The translations under genes were made by a program, and so were the position numbers. From Bacteroidales bacterium (GTDB lineage: Bacteria; Bacteroidota; Bacteroidia; Bacteroidales; VadinHA17), in assembly GCA_025454795.1 (NCBI GenBank), contig JALONT010000027.1:1-39195 (forward strand): 39,195 bases of DNA. Direction: 5' to 3'. The notes below the pieces were generated by a model. It was not told where the DNA came from. It searched no databases and saw only the letters and a program-made list of their open reading frames with translations. Of this stretch, positions 33,647 to 39,195 are shown piece by piece. Position 1 is the stretch's first letter; each line of letters opens with the position of its first letter.

Positions 33647-35008
33647 TTAACATTGATTCAGGCCCAGGTTCATGCGCGGTTTTTCTGACGGATTTAATGA
33701 GCCAAGAATTACCAGAGCTGCACCAAGTGCAGAAGCATTTAATATCTCTGAGGCATATACATTTTTTTTTGAATAGGAATCAGAGATAACTTTCAGGAAA
33801 AGAGGATTTCTGGCAAAAGTACCTGTGATATAGATATTCTCAAATTCATTATCAGACGAAATGACCAGTTTTATAGCTTCACCCGTAAGTTCAGAAAGTT
33901 CAACCATTAACTGATGATAGCCCTCCTCAAAAGATTTAAAAATAAAAAAGTCATTCTTCTCTTTTATCTCCCTTGAATAAGGCAGATTCTCAAAGAAGAA
34001 CCTTTCCTCCCTGCATTTTGTCCTGCAGATATCAAGAAGTCTGTCATCAGGTTTTACATTTTTATAATAGTCATCCAGTGTCCTGAAATGTTCATTCAGC
34101 TTGTTTACAGCAACTTCATGAAGATATCCGAGAAAGAGTCTTGAAGATTTTACAGGCTGTTTTGTAATGCTCATATAGCAAAGACAGTCATGGTCGAGCT
34201 GTTCGGCTGTAAGCTTTTCAGTATTAAAAGGATTCATATTTATACACCATCTGCCTGTGGATATGAGTAGAAATCTTCCTTCGCTCGCTTCAAAGTAAGG
34301 TGCAAGCGCGGATGAACTGTCATGAATACCGATCCCTACTTTTATCTTCTTCCCTTCAATCTCAACTTCATGAAGTGTGCCTACATCTATTGGTTCCGGC
34401 AACCTTAGTCCCTCATCCTTTGTCCATTGATGATATTTCATATCGTCGAAGTCCCACATTGCAGTATGACAACCGATCGAAGTATGTTCAGTGCAAATTT
34501 TCCCTGTAAGCAGATATGACAGGTATTGAGGGAGATGGAGAATATAATTGACTTTACTGAAGATTTCAGGCTTTTTATATTTCAGCCAAACGGCCTGCAA
34601 TCCTGAATTCAGCATACCCAGGGCCGGAGAAGAGGTCCTTCTGCAGAATTCATCCTGTCCACCATAGAGCCTGTATATCTTCTCGGGAATTTTATCATCT
34701 ATCGGTTTCAAAGAGTTATATACAGGCGTGAGCCGTCTTCCATTATTATCAAGGTAAGCAAGAGTTGCGCCGTATGTTACAAAGTTAACTGCAACGAGAT
34801 CATATTTATCTGAGTGGCATAGTTCTTTTACCGAATTCAAAATCCATTTTTCGATCTTTTCAATGTCCTCACACTCAAAACCATCATCATCAGTGATCTT
34901 CGGAAACCGCTCTCCAATTTCAGAAATTGTATTCAAACCAAAATTAATGAGCAGTAGCTTTTTGTCAGGTTTACCTACATCAAATATTGCAATTACTTTT
35001 TCTTTCAT
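33647..35008 (-). CDS. FGGY-family carbohydrate kinase
   Basis: The product, about 453 aa from the ATG at 35008, has two actin-like domains: an N-terminal FDVGKPDKK phosphate loop and a C-terminal ATP site with GTFARNP and LNASALGAAL. The catalytic-base region reads GIGIHDSSSAL, with Asp in the expected place, followed by STGRW. The GKPDKK loop in place of the common GTT/S is seen in the Bacteroidota branch. Deoxysugar ketoses such as rhamnulose or fuculose are the likely substrates, without proof; no isomerase or aldolase lies nearby. The longer frame (start 35059) would add a basic 17-residue extension, and I prefer the internal Met because the beta-strand starts there. Confidence 0.83.
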   Translation of the reverse strand: MKEKVIAIFDVGKPDKKLLLINFGLNTISEIGERFPKITDDDGFECEDIEKIEKWILNSVKELCHSDKYDLVAVNFVTYGATLAYLDNNGRRLTPVYNSLKPIDDKIPEKIYRLYGGQDEFCRRTSSPALGMLNSGLQAVWLKYKKPEIFSKVNYILHLPQYLSYLLTGKICTEHTSIGCHTAMWDFDDMKYHQWTKDEGLRLPEPIDVGTLHEVEIEGKKIKVGIGIHDSSSALAPYFEASEGRFLLISTGRWCINMNPFNTEKLTAEQLDHDCLCYMSITKQPVKSSRLFLGYLHEVAVNKLNEHFRTLDDYYKNVKPDDRLLDICRTKCREERFFFENLPYSREIKEKNDFFIFKSFEEGYHQLMVELSELTGEAIKLVISSDNEFENIYITGTFARNPLFLKVISDSYSKKNVYASEILNASALGAALVILGSLNPSEKPRMNLGLNQC

Positions 35009-35124
35009 CTTTCTTTTACGGTTACGCAATTTATAAACTTTCATAAAGCAATTTGCCATTTTATTCTTTTTTTTATTCGTACATTTTTTATAACCTTAGT
35101 GGATTAATAAATAACTGAATTATC

Positions 35125-35259
35125 GTGATTTATCTTAAATTATCCTTTTTGTATTCTTTAACATCTGTGGACATTTCTGACCGGGAACTGTCATTTAAAG
35201 AGTTGACAGAGGCGCATAAAAAGAATCCAACAGGGATTGATTCTCTGCAGTCCAGGTGA
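35125..35259 (+). other. 44-codon frame overlapping the GT-C gene start
   Basis: From a GTG at 35125 runs an open frame ending in TGA at 35257-35259, which overlaps the GTG start of the next gene in a GTGA arrangement typical of translational coupling. The peptide contains TSVDISDRELSFKELTEAHK, which looks protein-like. It may be a small leader gene or the tail of a lost gene. I do not recognise it. Confidence 0.35.
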
Positions 35260-36704
35260 AAAAAACTCAGAAAATAAAACCAGAATTTTTTATATATCTG
35301 GCCTTTACCCTTCTGTTATTGGCAACGGCCAGATTTCCGTTTTTCTGGGATACGATTCAGCTTGCTTCCAAACATGCGGGTTTCTTTTATGATAACGATT
35401 TCCGGAGCATCATACTTCCAAATGAGATCGATAGCGGACATATACCCACACTGGGAATATATATTGCTGCTATCTGGAAAATATTTGGAAGGTCATTGTT
35501 TGTCAGCCACATTGCAATGCTTCCTTTTGTTCTGGGGATTGTCTGGCAGGCGATCAGACTTATAAAGAAGTATATTCCGGAGAAGTGGCACCTGGCAGCT
35601 TTGATAATTTTGCTGCTGGATCCGACGTTACTTGCACAATGCACCCTGGTCTCTCCGGATGTTCTGCTTGTATTCTTCTTCATGATGGCCCTGAATCATA
35701 TTTCAGAAAAAAACAGGGTATCTTATGCTATTGCGCTGGCAGGATTAACACTTTCAAGTATGAGGGGCATGATGTGCGTAGCTGGATTATTTTGTGCTGA
35801 AATCATTATCAGACTATACAATGAAAGGGGATTATTAAATATCAGGAATACTCTTATGACTTTTTCCAGGATCTTAATACCTTATCTTCCTGCTTTGCTG
35901 ATTGCCGGTCTGTTCCTTGGCTGGCATTTTTATAAAACCGGATGGATTGGTTATCACAGAGACATGCCCTGGTATACCCTTTTTGAATCTGTCGATTTTA
36001 AGGGTGCTGTACGTAATATATTCATACTCGGATGGAGGCTGATTGACTTCGGTCGATTTTTTGTGTGGATTACTGCATTAACATGTCTCCGGCATTTTTT
36101 CAGGAACAGGCCATCTATGCCCACCTCCTCAGTTCCCTTGTCCATTATTCTTGTAACTGTATTCTTAGCTCTGGGACATGCAGTTATTTTGCACAGGAAT
36201 CTTTCAGGACACCGGTACCTTCTCCCTGTTTACATCGTATTCACAATTCTGGTCATCCAATACCTATATAATATCACTGGTGAGAACTTCCCCCGTAAAT
36301 TTTTTACATGGCTGCTGATAATTGGTTTGCTGACAGGAAATTTCTGGGTTTATCCTGACAGAATTGCCAAAGGGTGGGATTCCACCCTCGCATACCTTCC
36401 TTTCTTCCCGCTAAGGGAAAAAATGATGACTTTCATGGAAAATGAAGGAATAAAGCTGGAAGATACAGGTTCTTCTTTTCCAAATACCGGAGTTATTGAC
36501 CGCATGGATCTGAGTGGAAATATGAGGTCATTTGCCGAGATAGATCTGCTTAACAACAATTACATATTCTATTCCAATGTCTTTAACAATTTCTCAAATG
36601 AAGAGTTAGATATATTGCGGTATCAATGGATAAAAATAAAAGAGTTCAGGTTAATCCAGGTAAAAGTTACCCTGTATAAAAATCCGCGAGGGTCGTTCAG
36701 ATAA
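35256..36704 (+). CDS. GT-C type membrane protein (glycosyltransferase-like)
   Basis: This is a 482-aa polytopic protein with roughly ten helices. The first loop, after TM1, includes RFPFFWDTIQLASKHAGFFY, an acidic-aromatic arrangement like the catalytic loop of GT-C enzymes (ArnT/PMT type). VSPDVLLVFFFMMAL and MRGMMC follow in later helices. A soluble C-terminal segment of about 90 residues ends the protein. It probably transfers a sugar from a polyprenyl-phosphate donor in the inner membrane. The start is GTG, overlapping the stop of a 44-codon frame. It is divergent from the FGGY kinase gene. Family assignment is by architecture only. Confidence 0.65.
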   Translation: MKKTQKIKPEFFIYLAFTLLLLATARFPFFWDTIQLASKHAGFFYDNDFRSIILPNEIDSGHIPTLGIYIAAIWKIFGRSLFVSHIAMLPFVLGIVWQAIRLIKKYIPEKWHLAALIILLLDPTLLAQCTLVSPDVLLVFFFMMALNHISEKNRVSYAIALAGLTLSSMRGMMCVAGLFCAEIIIRLYNERGLLNIRNTLMTFSRILIPYLPALLIAGLFLGWHFYKTGWIGYHRDMPWYTLFESVDFKGAVRNIFILGWRLIDFGRFFVWITALTCLRHFFRNRPSMPTSSVPLSIILVTVFLALGHAVILHRNLSGHRYLLPVYIVFTILVIQYLYNITGENFPRKFFTWLLIIGLLTGNFWVYPDRIAKGWDSTLAYLPFFPLREKMMTFMENEGIKLEDTGSSFPNTGVIDRMDLSGNMRSFAEIDLLNNNYIFYSNVFNNFSNEELDILRYQWIKIKEFRLIQVKVTLYKNPRGSFR

Positions 36705-36747
36705 ACACAACAGGCGGAGTAACATTGTATTTAATTCATATTAAATA

Positions 36748-37176
36748 ATGAATGCTGAAGAACTTAGAGAGAGGATCCCTTCCGGGCAATTAAAATTCTC
36801 AACATCGAGAAGCAGCGGACCCGGCGGCCAGAATGTAAATAAAGTCAATACAAAAGTTGAAGCACGTCTAAATCTGGGAGAATCATTTTTCCTGACACAA
36901 AAAGAAAGAGAAAGAATTCTTTTTATTCTTCGAAACAAAATCAATTCTGAAGGTGAACTGATTGTAGTATCTCAATCGGAAAGAACCCAGTTTATGAACA
37001 GGAAGAAAGCTGAAGAAAAGTTGATTAAGATGCTTGCCGCTGCACTTACAGAAAAGACTGCAAGAAAACCCTCCTCCCCCACCAGGGCCTCAAAAACAGA
37101 GCGACTAGAGAAGAAAAAAATAAGAGGAAATATTAAGAAACTCAGGAGAAATTCCGAGGGATTTGATGAGGAATGA
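36748..37176 (+). CDS. arfB: Ribosome-rescue peptidyl-tRNA hydrolase ArfB
   Basis: The 142-aa protein has the release-factor GGQ loop at residues 26-28 (SSGPGGQNVNK) and a long basic C-terminal tail rich in Lys and Arg (about 108-136), the part which enters the empty mRNA channel. It lacks the codon-recognition domains of RF1/RF2. It frees ribosomes stalled on non-stop mRNA. The spacer from the GT-C gene is 43 bases. It converges on the MATE gene, with an inverted repeat between them. Confidence 0.93.
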   Translation: MNAEELRERIPSGQLKFSTSRSSGPGGQNVNKVNTKVEARLNLGESFFLTQKERERILFILRNKINSEGELIVVSQSERTQFMNRKKAEEKLIKMLAAALTEKTARKPSSPTRASKTERLEKKKIRGNIKKLRRNSEGFDEE

Positions 37177-37181
37177 AACAA

Positions 37182-37240
37182 AAGGTTTAAGGTTTCAAGT
37201 TCAATGTTTCAGGTTTCCTTAAACCTTGAACTTTAAACTT
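37182..37240. repeat. Inverted word repeat between convergent genes
   Basis: AAGGTTTAAGG (37182-37192) is the exact reverse complement of CCTTAAACCTT (37217-37227), with GGTTTCAAG/AATGTTTCAGG words between them. The last arm runs up to the MATE gene stop. It can act as a terminator for both arfB and the MATE gene and is made of the same TTTAAGG word as the repeat at 29851-29876. Confidence 0.65.
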
Positions 37241-38654
37241 CTTTTAGCTTCCACTTACCTCTTCTGAAAACAATATACGCTGTAATGGTCATTATTGACT
37301 CAGCAATTACTATAGCCCAAAATACCCCATTTTCTTTCATTCCGAATTTTATAGCAAGGATCCATGCAAGAGGTATTTCAATCATCCAGAAAGCAACGAA
37401 ATTGATTTTTAAGGGTGTGGAAGTATCTCCTGCTCCATTGAATGAATTGACAATTACCATACCGAATCCATATGCGATAAAGCCTATACTGACAATTCTC
37501 AGACATTCTATACCGGCATTGAGAACAACAGAATCAAGAATAAAAAATTCTATAAAAGGAGCTGGGAACAAGATCAGAATTAGTCCAACTATTCCGAGAA
37601 ATATCATATTTACCCATCCGGTTATCATTACTGCACGTTCAGCTCTTTCAGGTTTTTTTGCACCAAGGTTCTGTCCGACGAGTGTCGATGCCGCATTGCT
37701 GATTCCCCAGGATGGTAATAATACAAAGCTGACGATTCTTATTGCAATCGTATATCCTGCAACTACTTCACTTCCAAAGACAGAAATAATTCTTACCAGA
37801 GCTATCCAGCTTATGGTTCCGATAAGGTTTTGCCCGATGCTTCCAAGTGATATTTTGATCAGTCTGGCTATAATCGTGAAATTAACACCGAGATGTTTCA
37901 ATGAAAGACGGATCCGTTTTTTCCCGTTGAATAGAAGGTATAACTGGTAGAGTACTGCAATTCCTCTTCCGGTAGTTGTTGCGACAGCAGCGCCGGAGAC
38001 ACCCATTTCAGGAAAGGGACCCAGCCCGAAAATGAGACATGGATCCAGTATAATATTTATAATATTTCCGATCCAGAGTACCCTCATTGCAATTGCTGCA
38101 TCACCTGCGCTGCGGAATATTGCATTAATAATAAAAAGCATCATAATTACAACATTCCCTCCAAGCATGATCCTGGTGTAACCTGACATTTTGAAAACTA
38201 TTTCAGGAGAAGCACCCATAAGATCAAGCAATTTGCCTGAATATAATACCCCGGGAATTGCAATCAAGAGAGATGCCAGAAATCCTGTGAGGATAGCCTG
38301 AAAGGCAGTTTCCGATGCTTTGTCAGGTTTCTTTTCACCTACTCTTCTGGAAACCATGGAGGTAGTTGCAGTGGCAAGACCCAGTGAAATTGCATAAACT
38401 ATTGTTATCATCGATTCGGTCAGCCCTACAGTGGCTACAGCAGTTGCACCAAGCTTAGAAACGAAATAGATATCGACGATAACGAATATTGATTCCATGA
38501 TCATTTCAAGCACTGCAGGTATAGAAAGCAGAAGTATTGCCCGGCTCAATTTTCCTTCGGTAAAATCCTGCTCTGTTCCGGAAATGGCTTCCCTCACATC
38601 ACTGAAAAATGTTCTGAGGTTATTACTAAACATATTTTCTTCTGGTCTCTTCAT
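37233..38654 (-). CDS. MATE-family efflux transporter
   Basis: The 473-aa membrane protein has twelve helices in two similar halves, as in MATE exporters of the DinF/NorM group. Recognisable parts include LLLSIPAVLEMIMES in TM1, GLTESMITIVYAISLGLATA in TM2, and the second-half counterpart SNAASTLVGQNLGAKKPERA. It exchanges cationic compounds or metabolites for sodium or protons. The frame begins with about 30 polar residues before TM1; a start at Met 8 (ATG at 38633) is also possible. There is no evident partner gene. The upstream 540 bases to the window end hold no gene. Confidence 0.92.
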   Translation of the reverse strand: MKRPEENMFSNNLRTFFSDVREAISGTEQDFTEGKLSRAILLLSIPAVLEMIMESIFVIVDIYFVSKLGATAVATVGLTESMITIVYAISLGLATATTSMVSRRVGEKKPDKASETAFQAILTGFLASLLIAIPGVLYSGKLLDLMGASPEIVFKMSGYTRIMLGGNVVIMMLFIINAIFRSAGDAAIAMRVLWIGNIINIILDPCLIFGLGPFPEMGVSGAAVATTTGRGIAVLYQLYLLFNGKKRIRLSLKHLGVNFTIIARLIKISLGSIGQNLIGTISWIALVRIISVFGSEVVAGYTIAIRIVSFVLLPSWGISNAASTLVGQNLGAKKPERAERAVMITGWVNMIFLGIVGLILILFPAPFIEFFILDSVVLNAGIECLRIVSIGFIAYGFGMVIVNSFNGAGDTSTPLKINFVAFWMIEIPLAWILAIKFGMKENGVFWAIVIAESIMTITAYIVFRRGKWKLKEV

Positions 38655-39195
38655 GGAACAAAGAAAGTAACTAGTGTCAAGTCAGATTTATTATGTCGCA
38701 AATCTTAAGTTGGCAATGATAGTCAAGATAAATCCTCTTTTGCAAACTATATAGCTGCTGCCAACTGCTTTTTGCTAACTGCCAACTTTTAATATTCCTT
38801 CAAAATTGAGTTGACACGACACTACCAACCTAAATTAATTAATCAGGAAACACAAAATTATTTCATTTTTTTTTATGGCAAAAAAACCTGAGAGATTGTT
38901 ATGGCATCATTATTGATTAAACAATAAATTAAATTTTATAAAAAAAAAATCGAATCAGATTTAAAAATGAGTAAAGAATCAGTCGGAAGTCCGACTCCAA
39001 TACATTACATACTGATCAGTTACTAAAATGGAAGAAATAAAAATGAGTCAAAAATATTTCGCTCATAATAATACCAGTTCCCCCCTTAAAAAGGGAACTA
39101 CCCTTTATACACATTTTTGTATTTAACTGAAATATAAGTCTTTAAAGCTAAAAGAACCAGAATATATTTTCATTCTATTAGAGAATTAATCTTTA
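38655..39195. other. 540-bp non-coding end region
   Basis: No gene-like frame is visible. The region holds GCCAACT words at about 38757-38788 (word repeats again), a perfect palindrome AGTCGGA/TCCGACT at 38981-38996, and an inverted repeat GTTCCC (39077-39082)/GGGAAC (39093-39098). Runs of A and T are frequent. It should contain the MATE promoter and the 5' region of a gene beyond the window. Confidence 0.5.

Noticed and set aside
37285-37950. 221-codon frame opposite the MATE gene
   Set aside because: It is a long antisense frame caused by the codon bias of a hydrophobic gene; it has no start signal or family match.

Overview
The window reads as chromosome of a member of the Bacteroidota (Bacteroidales/Marinilabiliales-like, probably anaerobic or facultative, marine or sediment type). 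The grounds are coding potential around 40% GC by eye, few Shine-Dalgarno sites, several -7 boxes of the Bacteroidota type (TAnnTTTG), and a typical gene set: a DUF5916 protein, a lipoprotein sulfatase of the Ser type, an AraC regulator with a membrane sensor half, a DUF6266 fragment and an FGGY kinase of the Bacteroidota kind. No rRNA, tRNA, CRISPR array, intact transposase or integrase was seen.

Layout. (1) 0.26-8.6 kb: sucD on the minus strand; then on the plus strand a membrane-anchored AraC regulator, an envelope operon (outer-membrane barrel, RND/MMPL transporter, LolA-like periplasmic protein) and mnmE. (2) 8.6-9.3 kb: a scar holding two pieces of a prokaryotic Argonaute gene. (3) 9.3-19.6 kb, all plus strand: CDF exporter, D-lactate dehydrogenase, hemerythrin-like protein, LarA-like nickel-pincer racemase, a broken DCC thiol oxidoreductase, pdxH, fumC, ZIP transporter, pncB-pncA, an F420-reductase-fold protein and a pterin dehydratase. 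(4) 19.7-23.0 kb, minus strand: DHOD-like flavoprotein, ferredoxin, SDR, then the remains of a flavin reductase and of nitric oxide reductase norB, butted against the 3' part of a DUF6266 gene. (5) 23.9-24.4 kb: cold-shock protein and an untracked 57-codon gene. (6) 24.5-33.6 kb, minus strand: DUF5916 protein, OmpA-type protein, sulfatase, phosphotriesterase-family lactonase, asnB and carbonic anhydrase. (7) 33.6-38.7 kb: FGGY sugar kinase, a GT-C membrane protein, arfB and a MATE exporter, followed by 540 bp without a gene.

How it fits together. Block 2-4 looks like an accessory segment for fermentative, redox and NO-stress metabolism: lactate interconversion, di-iron protein, metal in/out transport, NAD salvage, PLP and fumarate. 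Gene remnants lie at both ends, and three redox genes inside it carry in-frame stops. It looks like an island in decay rather than a new intact system. The operon in block 1 resembles lipid or hydrophobic-compound trafficking systems that join a barrel, an RND pump and a LolA-fold carrier. Block 6 is an envelope/polysaccharide group with an internal promoter that may uncouple the OmpA gene from the sulfatase. Short word-like intergenic repeats (about 7-bp units) recur between genes and in one place appear to have been drawn into a coding frame.
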